Shown here: in pieces, positions 18,074 through 27,439 of the stretch
Layout of the letters: every line of letters starts with the position of its first letter
Numbering within the stretch: the first letter of the stretch is position 1
Source of the DNA: Terriglobia bacterium
Lineage (GTDB): Bacteria; Acidobacteriota; Terriglobia; Acidiferrales; UBA7541
Assembly (NCBI GenBank): GCA_020072805.1
Contig: JAIQGC010000039.1
Coordinates: forward strand, 1-40,950
Length of the DNA stretch: 40,950 bases
Direction of reading: 5' to 3'
Notes under the pieces: model-generated
Database searches by the model: none
Seen by the model: the letters and a program-made list of their open reading frames with translations, nothing else
What the model was told of the DNA's origin: nothing
Program-made: the position numbers and the translations under genes

Positions 18074-19864
18074 CTATTTGGGAGCGTCGAGTTGCAAGGG
18101 AAGATCGGCGGTACCGATGAAGCCGCTGCGCTGGTCGACGACGCCGAGGCGGAGTTTGTAGAGGCCGGGAGGCACATCAAGGTCGAGATGATAAAGAAGC
18201 CCTTGCTGCTGGATGGAGGCGAAATCGGCAGCTTTGAGGGTGACCTTCGTCGCGACATCGCGTTGTCCGGCGGCCTTGCCATCCTGCTGGTAAGCCACGG
18301 CGTGGAATTCGATGGCCAGGCGCTTGGAACCGCCGCCGGCATCCTCGGTGTAGAGCGTGGAGGGGTCCACGAGGAAATCGACCGCGACTTTCATTTTGGC
18401 GGCGGGGGCGGGGGGCTGGACGCGGGCGTCGAAGATAACGCCGGTGGCGCCCGGTGCAGCGGCCTGCATGGCCATGCGGACTTCCCCATCGCGAACCCGG
18501 GCAAACTTGGGGTCATCGGCTGTGGGAAGGGCGTAAAAACCGCGGCGGGAGCGGACAGAGACGCCCGGGCGGTTTACCTTGACCTCGATTTTATGGAATT
18601 TGCTATCCACCTTACTGGTGGGAGAGAAGGCCAGTAGGTAGTAGGCGGCGCCATCCTGCATGCTTAGGGCTACGGCGTGGTCCAGATCATTACGGTTGAG
18701 GTAGACCTTTCCGCCGGTATCGCCGGCGAATTGCTGCATGGTGGCCTGCGTCTCCTGAAGGCCGCGGCTGGCCAATTGCAAATCCTGGCCGTATTCGGCT
18801 CCCGTTTTCAGCGTGCCGCCAAGGGTAAGTCCGGGGTCTTCGGCGCCACCGAGAAGCGAGCCGATCAGGCCGCGGGCATCCACGGGATAGACGGCCATCT
18901 GAGCATCATTGAGGACGGAACTGGTTTCGCGGATCATGTCCTCGTATTCGTGCTCGGCGCGAACGTAGTTGGGGTCGTTGGCGGCGGCACCGTCGGCGCT
19001 GTATTTGATGATGCGCGAATAGGTGGCCAGCGGGAAGGAACCGGAAACCCAGATGAGGTTTTTTCTGCCGGGAAGACCGGCGACGGACTGGGCAATCCAG
19101 CGGAAGGCGGTGAGCGTGGCACCGACGCGGGCGTCGGTGATCAGATTGATCTGCTCATTGAGAAAATCCTGCATCCGCTGCAGAGGAAGAGCCATGTCCT
19201 GCTGAGTCCCGTGCAGTGATTCTGGTTGAGCGCCGGAAGTGCGCGGCATTCTGGCGCTGAGATCGGAAAGCATCATCTGGACGGAAGCGTTCGGTTGAAA
19301 GCTTTCGACGGCGGCCTTGAGCAGACTAGGGTCGTCGGTAAAGTCCTGCAGGAGGCGCAGGGAGTTGCCCAGGGTGTAGACGGCGATCTGCTGGCCAGGC
19401 TGTACCTGCGTGCCGAGATATTTCAAGAGTTCGAGGCGGGCATAGGCTTGGTCCTTGGTGCGGGTGTTGAGGGAATCGAGGAGCACGACAATGACCTGGC
19501 CGGAGGGCATACGGAAAGCGGGGCGGTTGGTGGTGACATTGGGAGGAAGAGCGGCGCGCTGAGAGCGCACCTCGCGCGCCAGGAGGACGGGCTGCTCGAA
19601 AGAAACGTTGGTGACATTCTGGAGCTTGCCGTCTTCCAGGACGGAGAAATCCTGGGGGCCGAGGCCGCGCACCACGTTTCCTTCCTTGTCGGTGACCAGC
19701 GCGTCGACGAGGACGAGACGAACGGAAACACGCATGGCCGGCGAGGGAATGGGGGAGGACTGGGTCTGGGCCTGTGCTGCGAGACCGTGAGCCAAGAGGA
19801 AGGCTGCGGCGGCGAGAACCGGGAGTAATACACGAAGCCTGCTTGGAAATCTAGCGTTGGTCAT
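18074..19864 (-). CDS. VWFA-related Acidobacterial domain protein (secreted)
   Basis: A 596-residue exported protein of the VWFA-related type expanded in Acidobacteria. I start it at ATG 19864, which has AGGAGG eight bases upstream and yields a clear signal peptide (LRVLLPVLAAAAFLLAHGLA). The frame is open further upstream to 20221 but lacks these signals. The mature part opens with VSVRLVLVDALVTDKEGNVVRGLGPQDFSVLEDGK, the strand pattern that precedes the VWA fold. The metal-site region reads VIVVLLDSLNT rather than the classical DxSxS. The C-terminal third is beta-rich and includes KIEVKVNRPGVSVRSRRGFYA, typical of the family. Function is unknown; protein-protein interaction outside the cytoplasm is the usual guess. 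Confidence 0.88.
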   Translation of the reverse strand: MTNARFPSRLRVLLPVLAAAAFLLAHGLAAQAQTQSSPIPSPAMRVSVRLVLVDALVTDKEGNVVRGLGPQDFSVLEDGKLQNVTNVSFEQPVLLAREVRSQRAALPPNVTTNRPAFRMPSGQVIVVLLDSLNTRTKDQAYARLELLKYLGTQVQPGQQIAVYTLGNSLRLLQDFTDDPSLLKAAVESFQPNASVQMMLSDLSARMPRTSGAQPESLHGTQQDMALPLQRMQDFLNEQINLITDARVGATLTAFRWIAQSVAGLPGRKNLIWVSGSFPLATYSRIIKYSADGAAANDPNYVRAEHEYEDMIRETSSVLNDAQMAVYPVDARGLIGSLLGGAEDPGLTLGGTLKTGAEYGQDLQLASRGLQETQATMQQFAGDTGGKVYLNRNDLDHAVALSMQDGAAYYLLAFSPTSKVDSKFHKIEVKVNRPGVSVRSRRGFYALPTADDPKFARVRDGEVRMAMQAAAPGATGVIFDARVQPPAPAAKMKVAVDFLVDPSTLYTEDAGGGSKRLAIEFHAVAYQQDGKAAGQRDVATKVTLKAADFASIQQQGLLYHLDLDVPPGLYKLRLGVVDQRSGFIGTADLPLQLDAPK

Positions 19865-19929
19865 GGGGTGAACCTCCTGATGATTAGGAAGCGAGCCAGT
19901 GTGCAAACTATCATGGGCCCCGGCGGTGG

Positions 19930-21360
19930 TCAATCGGGGCTGGCGGAGAGCGCATCTTGCCGTTGCGGCTCGCCCTGGCCATTCCTGGGGAAGCGGTGAT
20001 CGAGCCATTCCATCAGGGAGAGGCCGGCGAGCAGGGGGAGCAGCCAGATCACGCGGGACTGGTAACGGTCCAGCACGTCGGAGAGGACGCCGGTGACCAG
20101 GGCATTGGCGAGGAGCACGAAAATAATCAAGGAGGCGAGACCGAGGAGTGTCGGGCTGCGGCCGCGCCAGAGCAAGGTGGTCAGGATGGCAATGATCGCG
20201 AGCGACGCCATGACCGCCCATTCTTGCGCTGTGGAGGAGAATTCATCCGGGAGGGCGCGGCGGGCCTGGCGCGTTTCCAGATAATGCGGGCGGGAGCCGG
20301 GCAAGACCCGCTCGAAGACGTCGGAGACCCACTGATTGGGGAAGTAGTCCTCCAAACCAAAAGTGATTAACTGTTCGCGGAAATTGGCGGCCGAGGCGGA
20401 AAGCTGTTCGCGCGGATAGGCCCGCAGGGTGGCCAGCACGAAGGGCATCTCCTCCTGGCGCAGAAGTTCTTGCGTCTCGTCCGAGGCGCTCGTCCAGACC
20501 CCGTCGGCATTCCAGAGAAACGCGTTGGAGTCGTCGGGAATCCTGGAAAGATAGTTGCAAATGACGAATTTTTTATCCTCGCAATGCTGCAGGAGATAGG
20601 AGCGGCCGGGGCCATCGACCAGGACGCGGGCCATGAGAAAGGGCGGGCGCTTCCCATTGAGCGAGGGTTTTCCGTAGAGGTAAGCGTGCAGGGCAAGATG
20701 GGCCGCGGCGGCAAGCAGGACGAGGAGGGCGACTTGGGCGATGCCCGCGAACCAGCAGCGCAGGGAGCGGCGAAAGGCCAGCAGGGTCAGAAAGAGCGTG
20801 CAGAAGCCGCCGGCCAGCATCAGGTGGGTGACGTGGGAAGCCACGGACCACCAGGCGATGGCCAGCAGGATGGCGTGTTCGCCACGGGAAAGGCTTTTCC
20901 TGGCAAAGATGAGCAGGTACATGGAGAGATACAGCACGGGGCCGAGAATATCCGGCATGATCAGGCTGATGAACCAAGGCAGGCTGGTGAAGGCAATGAG
21001 CGGCAGAAGGAGTGCGAAATAACGGGCAATGCTCTGGCGCGGCGAGAGGGAGCGCACCACAAGCCAGATGACATAGGCGGTGAGAAGAGCATTGAGCGCC
21101 ACAATGGGCCAGGGAGTGACGTTCCAGTGGAAAGGCAGAATGCCCAGGCAATAGAGGAACGAACGTCCGCCATAGTCGATCGAAAATTGATGCAGGAACA
21201 GGGCTCGCGCGACCAGCGGGCCATCTTCCATATAGGACATCGAATCCGGGTAGAGCAGCGGATAACGGTTGTAGAACGCGAGCCATGTCATTAGCAGCGC
21301 GCCGGACAGGACCGCGGCGGCGCGGGGAATGGCTCGGGAATGAAGCAGCGACTTATTCAC
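19930..21360 (-). CDS. Polytopic membrane protein, GT-C-like hypothetical
   Basis: A 476-residue protein with roughly ten predicted membrane helices. The first periplasmic loop carries YPDSMSYMEDGP, an acidic motif placed as the catalytic Asp is in GT-C glycosyltransferases. A long soluble part (about 250-375, containing DDSNAFLWNADGVWT and RAYPREQLSAS) follows the helices, and two or three helices close the chain. I do not recognise a named family, and a GT-C role is inference from topology and this motif only. The start is GTG with AGGAAA just upstream. It precedes the VWFA gene on the same strand with a 65-bp gap, so co-transcription is possible. Confidence 0.6.
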   Translation of the reverse strand: MNKSLLHSRAIPRAAAVLSGALLMTWLAFYNRYPLLYPDSMSYMEDGPLVARALFLHQFSIDYGGRSFLYCLGILPFHWNVTPWPIVALNALLTAYVIWLVVRSLSPRQSIARYFALLLPLIAFTSLPWFISLIMPDILGPVLYLSMYLLIFARKSLSRGEHAILLAIAWWSVASHVTHLMLAGGFCTLFLTLLAFRRSLRCWFAGIAQVALLVLLAAAAHLALHAYLYGKPSLNGKRPPFLMARVLVDGPGRSYLLQHCEDKKFVICNYLSRIPDDSNAFLWNADGVWTSASDETQELLRQEEMPFVLATLRAYPREQLSASAANFREQLITFGLEDYFPNQWVSDVFERVLPGSRPHYLETRQARRALPDEFSSTAQEWAVMASLAIIAILTTLLWRGRSPTLLGLASLIIFVLLANALVTGVLSDVLDRYQSRVIWLLPLLAGLSLMEWLDHRFPRNGQGEPQRQDALSASPD

Positions 21361-21456
21361 CGGGATTTCCTCTTCGACCTTGAAAATAACACGAGCGCCT
21401 TCTTCCCTTCGCGGGATGCGGCTCCGCTGCGCACGCAGAGGGCATGGGCCATTGGA

Positions 21457-21974
21457 CTATTCGTGTTTCGCCGCAGTGGGCGAGCCGGGGGCGGGACGCG
21501 CCGGAAATTCGGCTTCATGGAAACTGCAGATGAGCCAGCGGCCGTCTTGTTTGGTCAGGACGGCGATGAGCAGGCCTTTGCGTGGGGGCACGTCGGAGCC
21601 GTCAGCGGATTTGGTGCCGGTGATGACGGTATCGGCGTCGAGGAAGGCGATCTGCGGGGTGAAAAAACGAATACTACGAATCGTGTCGGTGCGCTGGGCG
21701 GATCGGAGAATGCCGGCGAAGAGAGCCGTGAAGCGATCTGCGATGGCTTTGCGGCCGTGGGTGAGAACGCCGTACATGTTGGTCAGATCGCCGTCTTCGC
21801 AATGGCGCGGGCGTCGTGGCGGGTGAAACTTTCATCGAAATTGGCGATGACCTGCTGGATGGCAGCGGAGTCGGCGGCGGAGGGATTCGCGGGGGCCTGG
21901 GCTCCGGCGGGAGGAAGCGAGAAGAAGAGGAGCAGTGCAAGAGCGAGAGTGGCGCAGCTGCGAGTGGAATTCAT
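21457..21974 (-). pseudogene. NTF2-like (SnoaL/DUF4440-type) exported protein, frameshifted
   Basis: The ATG at 21974 begins a signal peptide (LALALLLFFSLPPAGAQA) and an NTF2-like start (AAIQQVIANFDESFTRHDARAIA). The frame then hits TGA at about 21783. The rest of the domain continues in another frame from about 21800: EDGDLTNMYGVLTHGRKAIADRFTALFAG, then VLTKQDGRWLICSFHEAEFPA. Together they make one SgcJ/EcaC-like domain. At the junction the few residues normally found between HDA..IA and EDGD are missing, so a small out-of-frame deletion is the simplest cause. A sequencing error cannot be excluded. No function can be assigned beyond the fold. Confidence 0.7.
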
Positions 21975-22313
21975 TACTGCCTCCGGAGATGGCATCAGGC
22001 GAAGCGAGGTGACCACTTCTATGCGGGGGAATCATACAACAGATTCTGGAAATTGAGTGGTGCTGCACGGGACGATCAGAGGAAATGCCTGCGGCGCATG
22101 AATGGGCAACAGTGCTGGCGCGGCGGTGGGTGGGGCTGCGACTACTGTTGGGGCGAGTTGCCCCTGACTGCTGTCCGGGATATGGCCGAGGTACGGGCGG
22201 ATTCGACGGGGTAGACGCGAGGATAAGGCTGAAGAGCGAGCGTGTACGAAGTCAGGGTGCTGCGGCACCGGTTCTCCAGCGGGGAGAGCGAAGGGCACGC
22301 CGATGTTGGCCGG
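21975..22313. other. intergenic region with duplicated gene remnant
   Basis: About 340 bp without an intact gene. Its main content is the EamA 3'-end remnant near 22139-22228; the remainder shows nothing I can assign. Confidence 0.5.
22139..22228 (-). pseudogene. remnant of an EamA-transporter 3' end (second copy)
   Basis: The first 80 bases match the last bases of the intact EamA gene at 23348-23427 at roughly nine positions in ten by eye. In one minus-strand frame it encodes VYPVESARTSA, then RTAV, and ends NSPQQ-stop. The intact gene encodes VYAVESARTSA, then RTAV, and ends NSSQQ-stop. Upstream of this (toward higher coordinates) similarity fades with small indels. The copy therefore looks old and is not expressed as a transporter. 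Confidence 0.7.
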
Positions 22314-23021
<708 letters not shown>

Positions 23022-23350
23022 GATTCACCGCTTCCTAGACCAAGGAATGTTGCCGTGTCCGGTCATACCCACCGCTCAGAAGAACAATTTCAGCACCAAC
23101 TGCACGAGCCGCCCTGAGCAGACCGAGTCTTTGAGCTGGTTGCAATGAGAGAGTCTATATCACAACGGCTGGCTCGGATATTGGATTTGGTGGCACCGGG
23201 GGGGTTCAAAAACCGCAAACAAACGGGTGCAGACTGAAATCCGCCTCCTACAAAACCACGGATACAGGTCGGCGACAGACAACAGGAAGCAACAGCACGC
23301 TGTCACGCAGACGCTGCGAGAAGTGGCGCGGACTGCACCGGCTTTTCCGA
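23022..23350. other. intergenic region with G-rich hairpin-forming stretch
   Basis: About 330 bp with no supportable gene between the deiodinase-like and EamA genes. Around 23192-23230 it contains GGCACC, a run of seven G, GGTTCAAAAACC (a small perfect hairpin) and CGGGTGC, which can pair with the first element. It resembles neither a complete tRNA nor a terminator. Confidence 0.4.
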
Positions 23351-24397
23351 CTACTGTTGGGACGAGTTGTGCCCGACTGCTGTCCGGGGCATGGCCGAGG
23401 TGCGTGCGGATTCGACGGCGTAGACGCCGGCGAGGACGATGGCGGAGCCGGCGATGCTGGCGGGGGTGAGGGATTCGCCGAGCCAGAGGAAGCCAAGGAG
23501 GGTGGCGGTGACGGGGAGAAGGTAGGTGAAGGCGCTGACTTGGGAGGCAGGCATATAGCGGAGGACCCAGAAATAGAGAAGATAGGCGGCGCAGGAAGCC
23601 AGGACGGCCATGTAGGCGACGGCGATCCAGGATTGTGCGGGGATGGCACGCCAGTAGGCGGCGGAACCGACTTGGCGAGCTTCGTAGAGGGCCACGGGGA
23701 GGATCATGAGGGAACCGAAGAACTGATTGAAAGCAGTCATGGTGAGGGCGTCGTATTTGCCGGCGACGCGCTTGCCGAGAACGGCGTACATGGAGAAACC
23801 CAGCGAGCCGCAGAGGGCCAGGAGATCGCCGTGGAGGGTTGGTGAGTGGGTGGACATGCCGCCCTTGCCGGCCATGACGGCCACGCCGGCCAGGGCGATG
23901 GCCATGCCGGCGGCCTTGCGCCAGGTCCAGGTCTCAAGGCCCATGAGGACGGCGAGAACGAGAATATAGATGGGCCCCATGGCGACGATGACCGAAGCGT
24001 GGGCCACGGAAGTGTAATGGAGCGAGGCGGAGAAGCAGAAGGGGTTGACTGCGGCGCCAAAGAAACCGAGATAGGCAAAGGTCCAGAGGTCGTGCGCGGA
24101 AAAACCCTTGCGGCGGGCGGCGGCGGCTTCGGCAAAAGCCGGGAGGCGCAGGCAGAAGAAATAGGCGGGAAGCATGGCCAGCCCGGCGAAGAAGACGCGG
24201 AAAGAGCCGAGAGTAGGCGGAGAGAAATGGCGCAGGCCGATTTTGGCGACGATGAAATTGACTGCCCAGATGGCCACGATGAAGGCAATGGCCAGAATCA
24301 ACCAGGCACGGCGGGGCGCGGCTCCGGCTGTCGCCGGGAGCGGAGCCTGGACTGCTGGCGCGGGTGCGCTGGAAGAATGGGAGCCCGAAGCGTTCAT
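23351..24397 (-). CDS. EamA/DMT-family membrane transporter
   Basis: A 348-residue drug/metabolite-transporter-type exporter with ten predicted helices in two EamA repeats. The first repeat starts at about AWLILAIAFIVAIWAVNFIVAKIGLRHFSP; the second at about GDLLALCGSLGFSMYAVLGKRVAG, ending LGESLTPASIAGSAIVLAGVYAVE. I use the ATG at 24397 (MNASGSHSS), which sits 4 bp after the menC stop; the frame extends upstream to 24526 inside menC. Many relatives export amino acids or their derivatives, fitting a position after menC and the GNAT gene, but the substrate is unproven. The last 80 bp are duplicated as a remnant at 22139-22228. Confidence 0.87.
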   Translation of the reverse strand: MNASGSHSSSAPAPAVQAPLPATAGAAPRRAWLILAIAFIVAIWAVNFIVAKIGLRHFSPPTLGSFRVFFAGLAMLPAYFFCLRLPAFAEAAAARRKGFSAHDLWTFAYLGFFGAAVNPFCFSASLHYTSVAHASVIVAMGPIYILVLAVLMGLETWTWRKAAGMAIALAGVAVMAGKGGMSTHSPTLHGDLLALCGSLGFSMYAVLGKRVAGKYDALTMTAFNQFFGSLMILPVALYEARQVGSAAYWRAIPAQSWIAVAYMAVLASCAAYLLYFWVLRYMPASQVSAFTYLLPVTATLLGFLWLGESLTPASIAGSAIVLAGVYAVESARTSAMPRTAVGHNSSQQ

Positions 24398-24401
24398 GAG
24401 A

Positions 24402-25508
24402 TCAGACGAGTCTTTCCTTGCGCACCGTGAGTTTTTCGATGCGCTCGAGGCGCGGAGCGAAGCCGATGCCGGGACCGCTGGGAATGCGAATCGTGCCCTG
24501 CGGAGAGACGGTGACTTCGGGTTCAATGATGTCCTCGGCCCAATAGCGGGCGCTGGCGGAGACGTCGCCGGGAAGCGTGAAATTGGGGAGAGTGGAAAGA
24601 ATGATATTGTGGGCGCGGCCGATGCCGGATTCGAGCATGCCGCCGCACCAGACGGGAACGCCGTATTTCTGGCAGAGGTCGTGGATGCGTTTGGCCACGG
24701 TGAAGCCGCCGACGCGGCCGAGCTTGATGTTGATGACCTTGCAGGCGCCGAGGGCCAGAGCGGCCTGGGCCTGCTCGACGGTGTGGATGCATTCGTCGAG
24801 GCAGATGGGAGTTTGCAGCTCTTTCTGGAGCTGCACGTGGGAGTAGATGTCGTCCCAGCCGAGGGGCTGTTCGATCATCATGAGGTGAAAGGCGTCGAGC
24901 TGCTTGAGGAGGTGAGCGTCCTCGAAGCGATAGGCGGAGTTGGCGTCGACCATGAGGCGAATCTTGGGAAAATCCTGGCGCAGGCGCTGGACCTGGGCCA
25001 GATCCTTGCCGGGCTTGATCTTGATTTTGATGCGCTGGTAGCCGGCGGCCAGTTCCTTTTGCACGGCGGCGGAAAGTTCGTCGAGGGAGTTCTTGATGCC
25101 GATGGAGACTCCGCAGGGGACTTCGTCGCGGACGCCGCCGAGAAGTTTTGACAGCGGAATGCTTTTGATCTTTGCTTCGGCGTCCCAGACGGCGGCTTCA
25201 ATGGCGCCCTTGGCCATTTCGTGGCCGCGCACCCAGGAGAGCATCTCCCAAATTTTCGAGGCGGAAGCGAATTCCCTGCCCTTCAGGAGCGGCCAGAGGA
25301 AGTCGCGGAGGATGTGCCAGGCCGTTTCCACGGTTTCCGGGCTGTAAGAGGGGTCTTCGCCGGCAACACATTCGCCCCAGCCGATAACGCCATCGACATC
25401 AGCTTCGATGAGCATGATGCGGCGACTGGTGCTGACGCCCATGCTGGTTTCGAAAGGCGCCATCAGCTGCATGGGTAATTCACGAAGGGTCATCTCACGA
25501 ATCTTCAT
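24402..25508 (-). CDS. menC: Enolase-superfamily enzyme, MenC type (o-succinylbenzoate synthase / N-succinylamino acid racemase)
   Basis: 368 residues of the muconate-lactonizing subgroup. The catalytic set is complete and spaced as in characterised OSBS/NSAR enzymes: KxK in RIKIKIKPG (K161/K163), metal ligands D188 (LMVDANSAY), E213 (MIEQPLGWDD) and D238 (ICLDECIHT), and base K262 (VINIKLGRVGG). The N-terminal capping domain has PFETSMGVSTSRR with the 20s loop. This subfamily includes enzymes that make o-succinylbenzoate for menaquinone and enzymes that racemise N-succinylamino acids; some do both. No other men genes are here, and a COG3375-like GNAT acyltransferase sits directly upstream, favouring the racemase role (inference). 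Confidence 0.88.
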   Translation of the reverse strand: MKIREMTLRELPMQLMAPFETSMGVSTSRRIMLIEADVDGVIGWGECVAGEDPSYSPETVETAWHILRDFLWPLLKGREFASASKIWEMLSWVRGHEMAKGAIEAAVWDAEAKIKSIPLSKLLGGVRDEVPCGVSIGIKNSLDELSAAVQKELAAGYQRIKIKIKPGKDLAQVQRLRQDFPKIRLMVDANSAYRFEDAHLLKQLDAFHLMMIEQPLGWDDIYSHVQLQKELQTPICLDECIHTVEQAQAALALGACKVINIKLGRVGGFTVAKRIHDLCQKYGVPVWCGGMLESGIGRAHNIILSTLPNFTLPGDVSASARYWAEDIIEPEVTVSPQGTIRIPSGPGIGFAPRLERIEKLTVRKERLV

Positions 25509-25547
25509 TTCCGGTTCGTAGTCCTTTCCATATATACGGCGTGCATC

Positions 25548-26288
25548 TTAAAAATCGCTCCAGGGCGCGAGGAGATAGCCGGCGCCGGCGGGCGTGGTGC
25601 GCGTGGCGATGGCCGCATAGCCGCGGGCGAACCAGGATTCAAATTCCGAGCGGGCGCGGGCTTGCTGGCGGGCCAGTTCTTCGGGATTGTTCTTCTTCCA
25701 TTCTTCAAGAGCGGCGGGAAACGAAATCGCAGCGGGGGCATCGACGGGCTCGGGGACGGCGCCCGAGAGAATGGCGATGACCCGCGGGGAATCAAGATGC
25801 CATTCGGCGACGAGGCGGTCGGTGGGAAGATTGCGGTGGAGCGGGCTGGTGGTGACGCCATAGAGATTGGGGAGATAGGTACGGCAGATGGCGCCGAGAC
25901 GATTGAGATTGAAATGAGCGTTGCGCAGTTCCAGCGGGTCGAAGGTCCATTCGATGAGGCGGATGCCGCGGCCGAGGGCCTCTTCGCGCTGGAAGAGTTT
26001 GAGGGCGCGGCCGGCGCCGCGGTCGCGGTGCGATGCGGCAATGCCGGTCATGTGCGAATGAAGATAGGGCTGGCCGTTGCGGATACCGGGAAGAGCCAGG
26101 GTGTAGCCAATCATCTGGGAGCCGTCAAAAGCGCCCAGAACCTGCCCGCCGATGTGCGCGGCAACCACAAACATGGTGACCGGTTCGACTTCCAGGTCGT
26201 CTTCGCCCCAGATTTCGCGCTGCAAATGCAGGCAGAGGCGGAAGTCCTCGAGCGATTCGCAGCGGCGGATGCGGATCTCTTCGCTCAT
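25548..26288 (-). CDS. GNAT-family N-acyltransferase, COG3375-like
   Basis: 246 residues. The GNAT fold is visible as IRIRRCESLEDFRLCLHLQREIWG, then IGGQVLGAFDGSQMIGYTLAL, then the acyl-CoA loop MTGIAASHRDRGAGRALKLFQREEALGRGI, then LIEWTFDPLELRNAHFNLNRLGA. These blocks match the COG3375 group. As I recall, in Firmicutes such proteins are encoded beside NSAR/MenC enzymes and N-succinylate D-amino acids. Here the gene lies 39 bp upstream of menC and 5 bp downstream of mazG, apparently in the same operon. Specificity is inferred from this context. Confidence 0.82.
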   Translation of the reverse strand: MSEEIRIRRCESLEDFRLCLHLQREIWGEDDLEVEPVTMFVVAAHIGGQVLGAFDGSQMIGYTLALPGIRNGQPYLHSHMTGIAASHRDRGAGRALKLFQREEALGRGIRLIEWTFDPLELRNAHFNLNRLGAICRTYLPNLYGVTTSPLHRNLPTDRLVAEWHLDSPRVIAILSGAVPEPVDAPAAISFPAALEEWKKNNPEELARQQARARSEFESWFARGYAAIATRTTPAGAGYLLAPWSDF

Positions 26289-26293
26289 GGCGC

Positions 26294-27259
26294 TCAGCGG
26301 CTTCCCTTTCCGGACGAAGCGGCGGAGCGTGCAGCGGCGCGTTCGGCCAGTTTGGATGCGTCCCAGAGGCGTTCGAGGTCTTCGCGGGAGGCATGGGCAA
26401 GAGAGGAGCCGCGCGAGGCGGCAAGCTTCTCCATGCCGCGAAAGCGCGAGGAGAATTTACGGTTGGCTTTTTTCAGGGCGATTTCCGGGTCCACGTGAAG
26501 GAAGCGCGCCAGATTGACGGCGACGAAGAGCAGGTCGCCGACTTCCTCCTCGATCTGCCCGGAATGGCCGGCCTCGCGGGCGTGGCGCAGTTCCGCGGCC
26601 TCTTCCTGCCATTTTTCCAGGATGCCCTCGGCGTTTTCCCAGTCGAAGCCGATGCGCGCTGCGCGGCGGGTCAATTGGAAGGCTTCCAGCGCGGCGGGAG
26701 CGTTTTGGGGAACACCGTCCAGGAGCGAAGGAGGCGGCGCGGGGCGTTTTTCCCCGTCGGAAGCGGAGCGCTGTTCTTTGCGCTCCTCGGCTTTGATCTG
26801 TTCCCAGTTTCTGAGGACTTCGCCTGAGCTGCCAGCTTGCACTTCCCAAAAGACGTGGGGGTGGCGGCGGAGCATTTTGTCATGGACCAGGCGGATGACA
26901 TCGGCGGAGGAGAAGCGGCCCTGCTCCTGAGCGATCTGGGAATGGAAAACAACCTGGAGGAGGAGGTCGCCGAGTTCTCCGGCAAACTTGGCGTCGTCGC
27001 CGCTCTCCAGCGCTTCGAGAACCTCGTAGGCTTCCTCGATGAGATAGGTGCGCAGCGTGGAATGGGTCTGTTCGCGGTCCCAGGGGCAACCGCCGGGAGC
27101 GCGCAGGCGGGCTTGCAGGGCGACGAGTTTCTCAAACCACTGGCCTGGAGCGGCGGCCGCGAGGGATTTGCGCGGCTTGGCAGGCGCCGGTTTGGAAGAG
27201 CGGCGCACGGCGCGCTGGGCGCGCTTGCGGGGGGCCAGTTTGGAGTGGCGCTTCTTCAT
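26294..27259 (-). CDS. mazG: Nucleoside triphosphate pyrophosphohydrolase MazG
   Basis: Hydrolyses (d)NTPs to NMPs plus pyrophosphate and so cleans the nucleotide pool. It has two MazG domains: the first with CPWDREQTHSTLRTYLIEEAYEVLEALE and ELGDLLLQVVFHSQIA, the second with KWQEEAAELRHA and EEEVGDLLFVAVNLARF, where the acidic residues bind Mg2+. At 321 residues it is longer than E. coli MazG (263), mainly because of a basic Lys/Arg/Ala-rich N-terminal tail of about 38 residues. A GGGAGA just before the ATG supports that start. It is the first gene of an apparent four-gene operon (mazG-GNAT-menC-eamA). Confidence 0.95.
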   Translation of the reverse strand: MKKRHSKLAPRKRAQRAVRRSSKPAPAKPRKSLAAAAPGQWFEKLVALQARLRAPGGCPWDREQTHSTLRTYLIEEAYEVLEALESGDDAKFAGELGDLLLQVVFHSQIAQEQGRFSSADVIRLVHDKMLRRHPHVFWEVQAGSSGEVLRNWEQIKAEERKEQRSASDGEKRPAPPPSLLDGVPQNAPAALEAFQLTRRAARIGFDWENAEGILEKWQEEAAELRHAREAGHSGQIEEEVGDLLFVAVNLARFLHVDPEIALKKANRKFSSRFRGMEKLAASRGSSLAHASREDLERLWDASKLAERAAARSAASSGKGSR

Positions 27260-27289
27260 GAGTCTCCCACAAAATGAAACAGATGTTCC

Positions 27290-27318
27290 ACTTTACGGGG
27301 AGACGGTTGATTTGACAA
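27290..27318 (-). promoter_or_regulatory. sigma70-type promoter for mazG operon
   Basis: Minus-strand TTGTCA (27313-27318), a 17-bp spacer and TAAAGT (27290-27295), giving a leader of about 24 nt before the mazG ATG. Confidence 0.5.
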
Positions 27319-27439
27319 GCGCCGGGAGAGAAAAGCGTGCAAAAGCGAGGCTGCGGCAGGCGCTCGACAGCGTGCGCTACACAAACGGGAAGGGCAATGA
27401 TAAACTGGTCAAGAATACAAGGACAACGAGGGAATTCAC

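Noticed and set aside
23190-23240. Possible tRNA T-arm (GGTTCAAAAACC)
   Set aside because: No D-arm, anticodon arm or acceptor stem around it.
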